NCBI RefSeq assembly: GCF_001700315.1
Contig: NZ_MASJ01000003.1
Coordinates: 372,001-436,000 of the forward strand
DNA: 64,000 nt
Reading direction: 5' to 3'
Origin: Caryophanon tenue
GTDB taxonomy: Bacteria > Bacillota > Bacilli > Bacillales_A > Planococcaceae
Under the pieces are notes generated by a model. That model was not told the origin of the DNA and searched no databases. It saw nothing but the letters and a program-made list of their open reading frames with translations. Position numbers and translations under genes: made by a program. Within the stretch, counting starts at the first letter, position 1. Each line of letters starts with the position of its first letter. Shown in pieces: positions 47,137 through 56,224 of the stretch.

Positions 47137-48018
47137 TTGAATGAAATTGGAAGTCGCTTGAAAGAAGCGCGTCAAGCAAAGGGATTATCTTTAGATAATT
47201 TACAAGAAATGACGAAAATTCAAAAGCGCTACTTAGAGGCTATCGAAGAAGGTAATTTCGATATTATGCCAGGTGCCTTTTATGTACGCGCTTTTATTAA
47301 ACAATATGCGGAAGCTGTAGGGCTAGACGCAGAAGAATTATTAGTAACATATAAACTCGATGTACCAAAAACGAGTTCAGAAGAAGTGACACAATCCATT
47401 CAAACTACACCTAGTCGTAGAAAGATTTCTCGCTCATCATCGAATAAATTCATGGAAAACATGCCAAAAATTATTGTGGCCTTATTCATTATCGTATTAT
47501 TTGTCACGTTTTGGATTTTACTACAGAAGAAATTAGGCGATGATACACCACAGGAAGAAGAAACAACGCCAGCAGTAGAATATGTACAACCAGGGGACAA
47601 TGCGGCTGAAGAAGCACCGGCTGATGACACAACAGAAGATGCAGCAGAAGAGCCTGCTGAGGAAGTTGTCGAAGAAGAGCCAGTGGAGGAAACACCAGCG
47701 CAAACAATTGCCCCGGGTGAAATTCAAGGAGACGGTGTAACAACTGTTTATAATGTTTCAGGTACAGAGACGTTAAATATTCGTGTCGAAGCGGCAGGAT
47801 TAACATGGATTGGTATTCGCAATGCAGCAGGTGCAGAACAAGTAGAAGCACGTGCTTACAATGCAGGTGAAGTCGTTGAGCATGATTCAACAGCCAACCG
47901 TTATGCACGTATTCGTTTAGGTGATTCAACACAAGCGAAAGTATTTGTAAACGACCAGGAAGTACCGTACGCACAAACAATTGTAACGCAAAATATTATT
48001 ATTCAGCTTGCTGAGTAA
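47137..48018 (+). CDS. rodZ: RodZ family cytoskeletal anchor (YmfM)
   Basis: RodZ links MreB filaments to the membrane and helps set rod shape. The 293-residue protein has an N-terminal helix-turn-helix (IGSRLKEARQAKGLSLDNLQEMTKIQKRYLEAIE, in parts, residues 4-37), a membrane helix (IIVALFIIVLFVTFWILL, about 111-128), a long acidic Glu/Ala/Pro linker (about 138-190) and a C-terminal DUF4115 beta domain. The start is TTG with AGGTGT upstream; the nearby ATG is out of frame. Confidence 0.88.
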   Translation: MNEIGSRLKEARQAKGLSLDNLQEMTKIQKRYLEAIEEGNFDIMPGAFYVRAFIKQYAEAVGLDAEELLVTYKLDVPKTSSEEVTQSIQTTPSRRKISRSSSNKFMENMPKIIVALFIIVLFVTFWILLQKKLGDDTPQEEETTPAVEYVQPGDNAAEEAPADDTTEDAAEEPAEEVVEEEPVEETPAQTIAPGEIQGDGVTTVYNVSGTETLNIRVEAAGLTWIGIRNAAGAEQVEARAYNAGEVVEHDSTANRYARIRLGDSTQAKVFVNDQEVPYAQTIVTQNIIIQLAE

Positions 48019-48023
48019 CGCAT

Positions 48024-48063
48024 GAAGGAAGTAGCTATCATATCGGTAGCTATTTCCTTTCTA
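48024..48063 (+). terminator. Terminator after rodZ
   Basis: Hairpin AAGGAAGTAGCTA/TAGCTATTTCCTT (one mismatch) followed by TCTATTG; the T-tract is short. Confidence 0.7.
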
Positions 48064-48253
48064 TTGCTTTTAGACATAATTTTAGAAGTGCATGAAAAAA
48101 CATGATGGTATACGTTCTTTAGTGACGCGCAATATGTTTTTCTATTGTACAATGTAAAGGAACAGAAGGTGATACGACGCAGTTTTTTGCGGAGTGCGCG
48201 CTTTCTAAATAAACAATTGAATGAATATATTCAAACTGAAAGGTGTTAAAACA

Positions 48254-48832
48254 ATGAACATTCCGAATAAGATTACGGTTTCTCGTATTTTATTAATCCC
48301 GGTATTCATGATTTTCGTCATGTTTGACTTCGGATGGGGAACAATGTCGTTTATCGGTGCAGAAATTGGTGTTAGCCAATTTGTCGGTGCGCTTATTTTT
48401 ATTTTTGCATCAGCAACAGACTGGGTAGATGGTTATTATGCACGTAAATACAATTTAGTAACAAACTTAGGGAAGTTTTTAGACCCGTTAGCCGATAAGC
48501 TTCTTGTATCAGCAGCACTTATTTTATTAGTGGAAATGAGTTATGCACCAGCGTGGGTTGTCATTATTATTATTAGCCGTGAATTTGCTGTAACAGGGTT
48601 ACGTCTTGTGTTAGCAGGTGGCGGTGAAGTGGTGGCAGCGAACAATTTAGGCAAAATTAAAACATGGACACAAATTGTAGCTATTTCAGCACTTTTATTA
48701 AATAATACGATTTTTACATTAATGGACATTCGTTTTGATTTAATTATGTTATATATCGCGTTATTCTTCACAATTTGGTCTGGTTGGAGCTACTTCTACG
48801 CGAACCGACATGCTTTACTAACAGAAAAATAA
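48254..48832 (+). CDS. pgsA: CDP-diacylglycerol-glycerol-3-phosphate phosphatidyltransferase
   Basis: PgsA makes phosphatidylglycerol phosphate, the committed step to phosphatidylglycerol, using the CdsA product. The 192-residue membrane enzyme has the CDP-alcohol phosphotransferase motif DWVDGYYARKYNLVTNLGKFLDPLADK (in two parts, about residues 57-83), with its four Asp. Start chosen at the ATG eight bases after AAAGGTG; length equals B. subtilis PgsA. cinA follows after 13 bases. Confidence 0.96.
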   Translation: MNIPNKITVSRILLIPVFMIFVMFDFGWGTMSFIGAEIGVSQFVGALIFIFASATDWVDGYYARKYNLVTNLGKFLDPLADKLLVSAALILLVEMSYAPAWVVIIIISREFAVTGLRLVLAGGGEVVAANNLGKIKTWTQIVAISALLLNNTIFTLMDIRFDLIMLYIALFFTIWSGWSYFYANRHALLTEK

Positions 48833-48845
48833 AGGGGCGCTTTGT

Positions 48846-50102
48846 GTGAACGCAGAAATCATTGCAGTAGGTTCGGAGTTATTATTAGGACAAATTACAA
48901 ATACAAATGCACGTTTTATTTCAGCGCAATTATCGGAGTTAGGCATCAACGTGTATTATCATACGGTGGTTGGGGATAATCCCCAGCGCTTGGAAGAAGT
49001 TGTAGAAACAGCGAAGCAACGTGCAGATTTAATTATTTTTTCAGGTGGCTTAGGCCCAACAAAAGATGATTTGACGAAGGAAACCATTGCACGCCTAGTT
49101 GGTAGAAAACTTGTAACGGATGAGGAAGCGATGCAATCAATCGAAGCATTTTTTGCGAAGCGCAATCGTCTGATGACTGAAAATAATCGCAAGCAAGCAC
49201 TCATCATTGAAGGGAGTGACGTTTTAGTTAATCGTCACGGCATGGCACCAGGAATGTTGCTAGAAGACGGCACACATACGTATATGTTATTACCTGGCCC
49301 TCCAAATGAATTAGAACCAATGTTTCAATTTGAAGCAAAGCCTTTGCTTGCAGCGAAACTAAACAATGAGGAATGTGTCATTGTGTCTCATGTTATGCGT
49401 TTTTATGGTATTGGTGAATCCGAATTAGAAGAGCGTGTACAACATATTTTAGAAGCGCAAACGAATCCAACAATTGCGCCACTTGCATCAGCAGGCGAGG
49501 TGACGCTACGCATTACAGCGAAAGCAGCGACGCTTACAGAAGCCAATCGTTTAAATGCTGAAAAAGAACGTGAGTTACAGGCACTTGTTGGTCAATATCA
49601 ATATGGTGTGAATGATGATACAATTGTCTCAAAAACAGTGGCGATGTTATCGAAGCATAATTTAAAAATTGCCGCGGCAGAAAGTTTAACAGCAGGCATG
49701 TTCCAAGCGGAGCTAGCTGATATTAGCGGTGTCGGTACGGTATTAGTTGGCGGTGTTGTCGTTTACAATGAAAAAATGAAAGAGCAGCAATTAGGCATTT
49801 CACGGGACTTTATTGAAGCGCATACGGTCGTAAGTGCAGAGGTAGCACGCGAAATGGCTAAAGCTGTGCAGCGAAAATTTGGTACAGAAATTGGTATAGG
49901 TTTAACGGGAGCTGCGGGTCCAATGCCGCACGGGAATAGTGCACCAGGTACGGTCTTTGTCGGCATTGCGATTAATGATGATGTCGAGACATATGAGCTA
50001 CATTTACAAGGTCAGCGCAATAGCAATCGTATTCGTACTGTGAAATTTGCGTGTCATTATTTAATGCGTCAGCTAGAAAAAAACGGCTATACGCGAGCAT
50101 AA
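48846..50102 (+). CDS. cinA: CinA family nicotinamide mononucleotide amidase/competence-damage protein
   Basis: A 418-residue protein with an N-terminal molybdopterin-binding-like domain (AEIIAVGSELLLGQITNTNARF, about residues 3-24; FSGGLGPTKDDLTKET) and a C-terminal CinA domain (AAAESLTAGMFQAELADISG from about 275; GLTGAAGP) that deamidates NMN in characterised members. It starts with GTG preceded by AAAGGGG. pgsA-cinA-recA order is common in Gram-positives, where cinA and recA are linked in competence. Confidence 0.94.
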   Translation: MNAEIIAVGSELLLGQITNTNARFISAQLSELGINVYYHTVVGDNPQRLEEVVETAKQRADLIIFSGGLGPTKDDLTKETIARLVGRKLVTDEEAMQSIEAFFAKRNRLMTENNRKQALIIEGSDVLVNRHGMAPGMLLEDGTHTYMLLPGPPNELEPMFQFEAKPLLAAKLNNEECVIVSHVMRFYGIGESELEERVQHILEAQTNPTIAPLASAGEVTLRITAKAATLTEANRLNAEKERELQALVGQYQYGVNDDTIVSKTVAMLSKHNLKIAAAESLTAGMFQAELADISGVGTVLVGGVVVYNEKMKEQQLGISRDFIEAHTVVSAEVAREMAKAVQRKFGTEIGIGLTGAAGPMPHGNSAPGTVFVGIAINDDVETYELHLQGQRNSNRIRTVKFACHYLMRQLEKNGYTRA

Positions 50103-50109
50103 AGTGTCT

Positions 50110-50143
50110 CAATTGAGTCTCTATAAGAGGCTCAATTTTTTTA
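50110..50143 (+). terminator. Terminator after cinA
   Basis: Hairpin AATTGAGTCTCT/GAGGCTCAATT followed by TTTTTATTTT; separates cinA from recA. Confidence 0.85.
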
Positions 50144-50204
50144 TTTTCAACGTGAAAAAAGCTATAATTTAAAGGTAGTTGTAATTTTTAAATTTGAACA
50201 AAAT

Positions 50205-50218
50205 CGAAAATATGTTCG
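50205..50218. promoter_or_regulatory. LexA (SOS/Cheo) box for recA
   Basis: CGAAAATATGTTCG differs at one position from the Bacillus LexA box CGAACATATGTTCG. It ends eight bases upstream of the recA -35. Confidence 0.75.
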
Positions 50219-50226
50219 CTTTTTGC

Positions 50227-50255
50227 TTGAATGTTTCAATGAAACAAGTTATACT
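50227..50255 (+). promoter_or_regulatory. recA promoter
   Basis: TTGAAT and TATACT with a 17-base spacer, 45 bases before the recA start and just downstream of the LexA box. Confidence 0.7.
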
Positions 50256-50299
50256 TTAAATATAGTTAATTGAGAAGAACGAAGGAGGACGCACAGTAT

Positions 50300-51361
50300 A
50301 TGAGCGATCGTAAACAAGCATTAGAAATGGCTTTAAAACAAATTGAAAAACAATTTGGTAAAGGTTCGGTAATGAAATTAGGTGAGGCGACAGACCGACA
50401 AGTGAGCGCTTCATCATCAGGTTCATTAGCATTGGACGCAGCACTAGGAATAGGCGGATATCCAAAAGGACGTATTGTTGAAATTTACGGCCCAGAATCA
50501 TCAGGTAAAACAACTGTTGCGTTACATGCCATTGCAGAAGTACAAGCAAACGGTGGTACAGCTGCATTTATTGATGCAGAGCATGCATTAGACCCAGTAT
50601 ACGCTCAAAAATTAGGTGTCCAAATTGATGACTTATTATTATCACAGCCAGATACAGGGGAACAAGCATTAGAAATCGCAGAAGCATTAGTACGTTCGGG
50701 TGCGATTGATATTATCGTTGTTGACTCAGTAGCAGCATTAGTACCAAAAGCTGAGATTGAAGGCGAAATGGGTGACTCTCACATGGGTCTACAAGCGCGT
50801 TTAATGTCTCAAGCGTTACGTAAATTATCAGGTGCGATTAATAAATCAAACACATTAGCCATTTTCATTAACCAAATTCGTGAAAAAATTGGTGTTATGT
50901 TCGGTAACCCGGAAACAACTCCAGGTGGACGTGCGTTAAAATTCTATTCATCTGTACGTTTAGAAGTACGTCGTGCAGAAGCGATTAAACAAGGCACGGA
51001 CATTATCGGGAACAAAACAAAAATTAAAGTGGTGAAAAATAAAGTAGCACCACCATTCCGCACCGTAGAAGTAGACATTATGTACGGCTTAGGGATTTCT
51101 AAAGAAGGTGAAATTGTTGACATTGGGGCAGAATTAGATGTCATTCAAAAGAGCGGTTCTTGGTATTCGTACAATGGTGAGCGTATCGGTCAAGGGCGCG
51201 AAAACGCGAAACAATTCTTAAAAGAAAATCCACAAATTAGTGAAGATGTATCGAATAAAATTCGTGAATCATACGGTATCGGTGCAGCAGATTATGTCAT
51301 CGCAGCACATGATGAGTCAGAAAAAGATGAAGAGTTTTCATTATTAGACGATAAAGAATAA
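50300..51361 (+). CDS. recA: Recombinase RecA
   Basis: RecA carries out strand exchange and triggers LexA self-cleavage. The 353-residue protein has [13 protein letters not shown] (about residues 14-26), Walker [10 protein letters not shown] (about 64-72), [22 protein letters not shown] and the DNA-binding loop [20 protein letters not shown] (in two parts). Start chosen at the ATG after GAAGGAGG; length is normal and the gene is uninterrupted, unlike the intron-split recA known in Geobacillus kaustophilus. Controlled by the LexA box upstream. Confidence 0.98.
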   Translation: MSDRKQALEMALKQIEKQFGKGSVMKLGEATDRQVSASSSGSLALDAALGIGGYPKGRIVEIYGPESSGKTTVALHAIAEVQANGGTAAFIDAEHALDPVYAQKLGVQIDDLLLSQPDTGEQALEIAEALVRSGAIDIIVVDSVAALVPKAEIEGEMGDSHMGLQARLMSQALRKLSGAINKSNTLAIFINQIREKIGVMFGNPETTPGGRALKFYSSVRLEVRRAEAIKQGTDIIGNKTKIKVVKNKVAPPFRTVEVDIMYGLGISKEGEIVDIGAELDVIQKSGSWYSYNGERIGQGRENAKQFLKENPQISEDVSNKIRESYGIGAADYVIAAHDESEKDEEFSLLDDKE

Positions 51362-51369
51362 TCTTTTTA

Positions 51370-51413
51370 GGAGAGCTGTCCAACAAATACGTTTAGGGCA
51401 GCTCTCTTTTTTT
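51370..51413 (+). terminator. Terminator after recA
   Basis: Hairpin GAGAGCTGTCC/GGGCAGCTCTC followed by eight T. Confidence 0.9.
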
Positions 51414-51526
51414 CCACAAAAACGAATGAATGATCCTATTTTTACGGTAAATAGATAAAACTATCGAAAAATTGATGGCAATTTAGCAAGAACGACGACA
51501 AAGTTAGGCAGGAAGTCCGCGTGTTC

Positions 51527-51556
51527 TTGACAGTATGGCAACGTTACATTTACAAT
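51527..51556 (+). promoter_or_regulatory. Sigma-A promoter for rny
   Basis: A consensus TTGACA and TACAAT with an 18-base spacer. A second TATAAT (51565-51570) with GTTACA 16 bases upstream may be an additional start. Confidence 0.7.
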
Positions 51557-51651
51557 TAAAGTTGTATAATTTCTTACATTTGAAATGAAAATGCGTATGG
51601 ATCATACGTAACAATTGAACATGAACTGACATAGCAAGAGGAGGTGTTCGA

Positions 51652-53217
51652 ATGCCAGAAATCATTACAATCATCATCTCCGCAGTGCTTGGTATCATCG
51701 TCGGTGCCGTTGTTGTTTATTTCTACGTGAAACAAGTGAATGAATCAAAAGTCAATGGTGCGAAGTTTGTCGCTGAGCAAATTGTCGACGAGGCAAAACG
51801 TGAGGCGGAGGCTTTAAAGAAAGAAGCGCTATTGGAAGCAAAGGATGAAACTCACAAACTTCGAACTGAAGCAGAAAATGACATTCGTGAACGTCGTTTC
51901 GAACTTCAAAAGCAGGAAAATCGCTTATTACAAAGAGAAGAAAACTTAGATCGTAAGGATGAAGCTCTAAATAAGAGAGAAGAAGGGTTAGAGCGTAAAG
52001 ATCAAGCTGTAGCTGAAAGACAACAGCAAATTGAGCAGATGGAAAGCAAAGTGGAACAACTTGTTGCACAGCAACAATCTGAACTAGAACGCATCTCGGC
52101 ACTTACACGTGAAGAGGCGAAAGCCGTTATTTTACGTGAAGTAGAGCAAGAATTATCAACAGATATTGCTGTACTAACAAAAGAAGCAGAAGTGCGTGCG
52201 AAAGAAGACGCAGACAAAAAAGCGCGTGAAATTTTATCGCTTGCATTACAACGTTTTGCAGCAGACCATGTAGCTGAAACAACAGTATCTGTTGTTACGT
52301 TACCGAATGATGAAATGAAAGGTCGAATTATTGGTCGAGAAGGTCGTAATATTCGAACGCTTGAAACATTAACAGGTATTGATTTAATTATTGATGACAC
52401 ACCAGAAGCGGTTATTTTATCAGGCTTCGATCCAATTCGTCGTGAAACGGCACGTTTAGCGCTTGAAAAATTAGTGCAAGATGGACGTATTCACCCAGCA
52501 CGTATTGAAGAAATGGTAGAAAAATCACGCCGTGAAGTGGATGAACAAATCCGTGAAACAGGTGAACAAACGACATTTGAAGTAGGTATTCATAATCTAC
52601 ATCCAGATTTAATGAAAATTTTAGGACGTATGAAGTACCGTACAAGTTATGGGCAAAACGTACTGAAACATTCAATCGAAGTGGCACACTTAGCGGGCTT
52701 ATTAGCCGCAGAGTTAGGCGAGGATGTCACGTTAGCAAAACGTGCAGGTTTACTACATGATATCGGTAAAGCGATTGACCATGAGGTGGAAGGTAGTCAC
52801 GTTGAAATTGGTGTGGAACTTGCAACAAAATACAAGGAACATCCAGTTGTTATTAACAGTATCGCCTCGCATCATGGAGATACAGAAGCGACATCGGTTA
52901 TTGCTGTATTAGTTGCAGCAGCAGATGCTTTATCAGCAGCGCGACCAGGTGCTCGTAGTGAAACATTAGAAAACTACATTCGCCGTCTTGAAAAGCTTGA
53001 GGAAATTTCAGAGTCATATGATGGGGTTGAAAAGTCATTTGCAATTCAAGCAGGACGTGAAGTACGTATTATTGTTCAACCAGAAAAAATTGATGATTTA
53101 GCTGCACATCGATTAGCGCGCGACATTCGCAAACGTATCGAAGAAGAGTTAGATTATCCAGGTCATATTAAAATTACCGTATTGCGTGAAACACGTGCTG
53201 TAGAGTACGCTAAATAG
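51652..53217 (+). CDS. rny: Ribonuclease Y
   Basis: RNase Y is the membrane-anchored endonuclease that starts mRNA decay. The 521-residue protein has an N-terminal membrane helix (residues 4-25), a long charged coiled coil (about 30-200), a KH domain ([23 protein letters not shown] in parts, about 224-246) and an HD domain with [17 protein letters not shown] (about 362-378). AGGAGGTG precedes the ATG. It works with RicA/YmcA, encoded further along in this window, and follows recA as in B. subtilis. Confidence 0.97.
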   Translation: MPEIITIIISAVLGIIVGAVVVYFYVKQVNESKVNGAKFVAEQIVDEAKREAEALKKEALLEAKDETHKLRTEAENDIRERRFELQKQENRLLQREENLDRKDEALNKREEGLERKDQAVAERQQQIEQMESKVEQLVAQQQSELERISALTREEAKAVILREVEQELSTDIAVLTKEAEVRAKEDADKKAREILSLALQRFAADHVAETTVSVVTLPNDEMKGRIIGREGRNIRTLETLTGIDLIIDDTPEAVILSGFDPIRRETARLALEKLVQDGRIHPARIEEMVEKSRREVDEQIRETGEQTTFEVGIHNLHPDLMKILGRMKYRTSYGQNVLKHSIEVAHLAGLLAAELGEDVTLAKRAGLLHDIGKAIDHEVEGSHVEIGVELATKYKEHPVVINSIASHHGDTEATSVIAVLVAAADALSAARPGARSETLENYIRRLEKLEEISESYDGVEKSFAIQAGREVRIIVQPEKIDDLAAHRLARDIRKRIEEELDYPGHIKITVLRETRAVEYAK

Positions 53218-53219
53218 TT

Positions 53220-53259
53220 AAAAAAAGGCAAAAGAGAACTAGTTCTTTTTTGCCTTTTT
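53220..53259 (+). terminator. Terminator after rny
   Basis: Hairpin AAAAAGGCAAAAGAGAACT/AGTTCTTTTTTGCCTTTTT; nearly symmetrical, with A-run and T-run on both sides, so it may act in both directions. Confidence 0.85.
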
Positions 53260-53295
53260 ATTATTCTGATACAATTTTATCCATAACTTTTGTTT

Positions 53296-53324
53296 TTTAC
53301 ATATGAAATTATATGTGGTAAAGT
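53296..53324 (+). promoter_or_regulatory. Promoter of the SLH gene with palindrome in the spacer
   Basis: TTTACA and TAAAGT with a 17-base spacer. Between and overlapping them lies ACATATgaaattATATGT (53299-53316), an inverted repeat of six-base arms that could be an operator. Confidence 0.6.
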
Positions 53325-53357
53325 AATGTATATACAATTAAAGGAGGATTTTGGAAT

Positions 53358-55082
53358 ATGACGAAACGAAATAAATTTGTTGCGGCAACAGTCGCATCAT
53401 TAGTAGCGGTATCAACAGTAGCGGTGGCGGCACCAACACAAGCAGCTGAAACAAATACGGCAGTAACTACTTCAACATCAGTAGTAGCATTCCCAGATGT
53501 TCCAACGACACACGGTCATTATGAAACGATTACAGAGCTAGCACAACGTGGCATTGTAAAAGGTTTCCCAGATGGTACATTTAAGCCAGGACAAAGTGTA
53601 ACACGTGGTCAAGCGGCAAAAATGATTGCTGGTATTTTAGGGCTGGATACGAAAAATGTACAAAACCCAAACTTTACAGATATTAAAACGGATTTCCAAT
53701 ACTACGGTGCAATTGCAGCGTTAGTAGATGAGGGCATCATTGAAGGTTATGAAGACAATACATACCGTCCAGATGCAACTTTAACACGTGGTCACATGGC
53801 GAAAATCTTACAACGTGCCTTCAAATTAACAGCTGACGATGAAGTTTCACCATTTACAGATATCGCATTATCTGAGTACAAAAATGACATCGAAGCATTA
53901 TATGATAACGGTGTAACAGTTGGTACAACACCAACAACATATAGCCCACGTGCAAACGTGACACGTGCACAATTATCATCATTTATTATTCGTGCAGAAG
54001 ATGCAGTCGCATTTGAGCTTGTAGAAGTATCAGGCACAATTGCAGCAATCTTTGAAGGCGTTATTACAATTGACGGCGTTGAATACCGTGCAGATGCGCA
54101 ATTAGCGAAATTATTTGGCACAGATAATGCACCAGCTTTATTAGGTGCTGAAGTGGTATTAACTGTTCAAAAGTCAAAAGACGGCAACGTGATTAAAGCT
54201 GTAAAATCGTTAAAATTAAAAGCACCTAACACAACATTTGATGGTGATGGTTTACACATTCCAAACCTAGAAGTAGCTGCAACTGGTGTTACAGTGAAAA
54301 ACGTGAAAACGGATGAATTAAAAGTAGCTGACAATGTGAAAGCAAACATCGCGGATAGCGAAATTGGTAACTTAGTGTTAGGCATAAATGCGCAAGCGGC
54401 ATTCTCTGGCAATAACCGCGTAGACAAAATTACATTACCTAAAGGTGTAACACCAGGTTCTGTCGTAACAGGTCTACCAAACTTAAATACAATCCCAACA
54501 GAAGAGTATGGTGACGGTCCTCCAGTACCACCAACTCCTCCAGGCGGCGGTGGCGGCGGTGTTATCGTCCCAACAAACTACGAGCCGGCACTTGAGTCAA
54601 TTTTAGGAACGGTATCAGCAACAGCTGGTTTCGAAACATATGCAGATATTGTAGCGAAATATGCAACTGTAACACCGGTTTTAGGTTCAACTACAAACGG
54701 CGGTGGTAAAGTTACAATTGACGTAAACGACAAAGCAGCAACAGCTTACGAGCTACAAGAATCATTAAAAGGTGAACAAGGTAGTGGTGCACTGACATTT
54801 ATTAAAAATGTAAGCTACACAACACCTCAACTAACAGCATTAACGGCATTACGCACAATTGAAATTACATCAACAGATTTTGATACACAAACAATTACAG
54901 TGAATGCATCAGCTTCTTTAGATCAAACAATTGAGGCGTTAATTAATGATGCAAATGAAGCACGTAAAGAAATTGCAGCAGATGTAACAGATGGTACATT
55001 AGCAAAAGATCTTGCAGATGTAACAGTGAAGCTGACATTCTCAAATAACACAGCATTAACGTACACAATCGACGTACAATAA
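53358..55082 (+). CDS. SLH-domain cell-surface protein
   Basis: A 574-residue exported protein. Residues 1 to about 30 are a signal peptide (KRNKF, hydrophobic core, TQAAE). Three SLH domains follow (about 44-90, 106-152, 167-212), each with an FxD start and TRGQ/TRGH/TRAQ block, expected to bind pyruvylated secondary wall polymer. Residues about 215-380 form Val/Asp/Lys-rich beta repeats; a PPVPPTPPGGGGGG linker (near 390-405) leads to a C-terminal domain of unknown type. AAGGAGG precedes the ATG. It is flanked by its own promoter and terminator and inserted between rny and ymdB, adjacent in B. subtilis. Probably an accessory S-layer-associated protein. Confidence 0.88.
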   Translation: MTKRNKFVAATVASLVAVSTVAVAAPTQAAETNTAVTTSTSVVAFPDVPTTHGHYETITELAQRGIVKGFPDGTFKPGQSVTRGQAAKMIAGILGLDTKNVQNPNFTDIKTDFQYYGAIAALVDEGIIEGYEDNTYRPDATLTRGHMAKILQRAFKLTADDEVSPFTDIALSEYKNDIEALYDNGVTVGTTPTTYSPRANVTRAQLSSFIIRAEDAVAFELVEVSGTIAAIFEGVITIDGVEYRADAQLAKLFGTDNAPALLGAEVVLTVQKSKDGNVIKAVKSLKLKAPNTTFDGDGLHIPNLEVAATGVTVKNVKTDELKVADNVKANIADSEIGNLVLGINAQAAFSGNNRVDKITLPKGVTPGSVVTGLPNLNTIPTEEYGDGPPVPPTPPGGGGGGVIVPTNYEPALESILGTVSATAGFETYADIVAKYATVTPVLGSTTNGGGKVTIDVNDKAATAYELQESLKGEQGSGALTFIKNVSYTTPQLTALTALRTIEITSTDFDTQTITVNASASLDQTIEALINDANEARKEIAADVTDGTLAKDLADVTVKLTFSNNTALTYTIDVQ

Positions 55083-55094
55083 TTGCATGAACGG

Positions 55095-55127
55095 AGCGGC
55101 AAGCAGTGATGCTTGTCGCTTCTTTTT
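55095..55127 (+). terminator. Terminator after the SLH gene
   Basis: Hairpin AGCGGCAAGCA/TGCTTGTCGCT with a GTGA loop, followed by TCTTTTT. Confidence 0.85.
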
Positions 55128-55134
55128 CTGTATT

Positions 55135-55163
55135 TTTACAACGCACGTAAAAAACGCTATAAT
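55135..55163 (+). promoter_or_regulatory. Sigma-A promoter for ymdB
   Basis: TTTACA and a perfect TATAAT with a 17-base spacer, 31 bases before the ymdB start. Confidence 0.8.
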
Positions 55164-55194
55164 AAACGGTATCTATTGGAGAAAGAGTGATGAA

Positions 55195-55992
55195 ATGAAA
55201 GTTTTATTTATCGGGGATATCGTAGGTTCAATTGGTCGAGATGCCGTTGAAAAATATTTACCTCGTTTAAAAAAGAAATATGCAGTGGATGTTGTCATTG
55301 CAAATGGAGAGAATGCAGCAGCAGGTCGCGGCATTACGCGTTCTATTTATAATGATTTATTACAAATGGGTGTCGATGTGATTACGATGGGGAACCATAC
55401 ATGGGATAATCGTGATATTTTTGAGTTTATTGACGATGCAGATTATTTAATCCGTCCTGCTAACTTCTCACCGGATGCACCAGGTAAAGGAATGGTGCAA
55501 GTTTCGAAAAATGGTGTGACATTATCGGTCATTAACTTACATGGTCGTACGTTTTTACCACCACATGATGACCCCTTCGCAAAAGCGGACGAGCTAGTAG
55601 CGGAAGCGAAAGAAATTTCACCACTTGTATTTGTAGATTTCCACGCAGAAGCAACGAGTGAAAAAATCGCGCTTGGTTGGCATTTAGATGGTCGTGCTTC
55701 AGTAGTTGTTGGCACACATACACATGTACAAACTGCCGATGCACGTATTTACCCAGGTGGAACAGCGTATATTACAGACGTAGGTATGACAGGTCCGTAT
55801 GATGAAATTTTAGGGATGACAAAGGAAAATGTTATTTATCGTTTCCAAACGCAAATGCCACAACGCTTTGAAGTACCGAAAAAAGGTCGCGATGTGTTAA
55901 GTGCATTCTTTGTTGAAATTGACGACAAAACAGGTAAAGCATTACGCCAAGAGCGCATCTATATTAATGCGGATTATCCGTTCCAGCCATAA
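55195..55992 (+). CDS. ymdB: YmdB metallophosphoesterase
   Basis: YmdB is a dimetal phosphodiesterase that hydrolyses 2',3'-cyclic nucleotides and affects biofilm versus motility choice in B. subtilis. The 265-residue product has FIGDIVGSIGRDAV (residues 5-18), ANGEN, the metal-binding GNHTWDN (about 66-72) and VGTHTHVQTAD. Start chosen at the ATG giving MKVLFIGDIVG as in the family. Length equals B. subtilis YmdB (264). spoVS, normally next, is absent. Confidence 0.95.
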   Translation: MKVLFIGDIVGSIGRDAVEKYLPRLKKKYAVDVVIANGENAAAGRGITRSIYNDLLQMGVDVITMGNHTWDNRDIFEFIDDADYLIRPANFSPDAPGKGMVQVSKNGVTLSVINLHGRTFLPPHDDPFAKADELVAEAKEISPLVFVDFHAEATSEKIALGWHLDGRASVVVGTHTHVQTADARIYPGGTAYITDVGMTGPYDEILGMTKENVIYRFQTQMPQRFEVPKKGRDVLSAFFVEIDDKTGKALRQERIYINADYPFQP

Positions 55993-56000
55993 AGAGTAGC

Positions 56001-56035
56001 GGTTGCTTAAGCATATGCTTAGGCAACCCTTCTTT
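56001..56035 (+). terminator. Terminator after ymdB
   Basis: Hairpin GGTTGCTTAAGCA/TGCTTAGGCAACC followed by CTTCTTTT. Confidence 0.8.
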
Positions 56036-56040
56036 TACAT

Positions 56041-56101
56041 AGTGAGTTGAAAAAAATAACTCACTTTATAAAAGTAAAGTGACAGAATTTTGTCATTTTA
56101 C
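56041..56101 (+). repeat. Two further hairpins in the ymdB-korA gap
   Basis: AGTGAGTT/AACTCACT (56041-56048 with 56058-56065) and GTAAAGTGACA/TGTCATTTTAC (56074-56084 with 56091-56101, one G-U) follow the terminator in tandem. The remaining sequence to 56224 is AT-rich; I see no gene and no clear promoter, only AAGGAGATG before korA. Confidence 0.5.
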
Positions 56102-56224
56102 GAATAATTCATTTCGGCCTAACGACTGAAATTTACAAAAAACCAATAGAAACAATAGAGAAACACTATTCTTCATGTTAAACTTATGAAGGAAATTTAT
56201 ATATATATTTAAGGAGATGTTTAC

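Noticed and set aside
47504-47980. 158-codon minus-strand ORF opposite rodZ
   Set aside because: A shadow of the repetitive Glu/Ala/Pro linker codons; no start site and Leu/His-rich nonsense composition.
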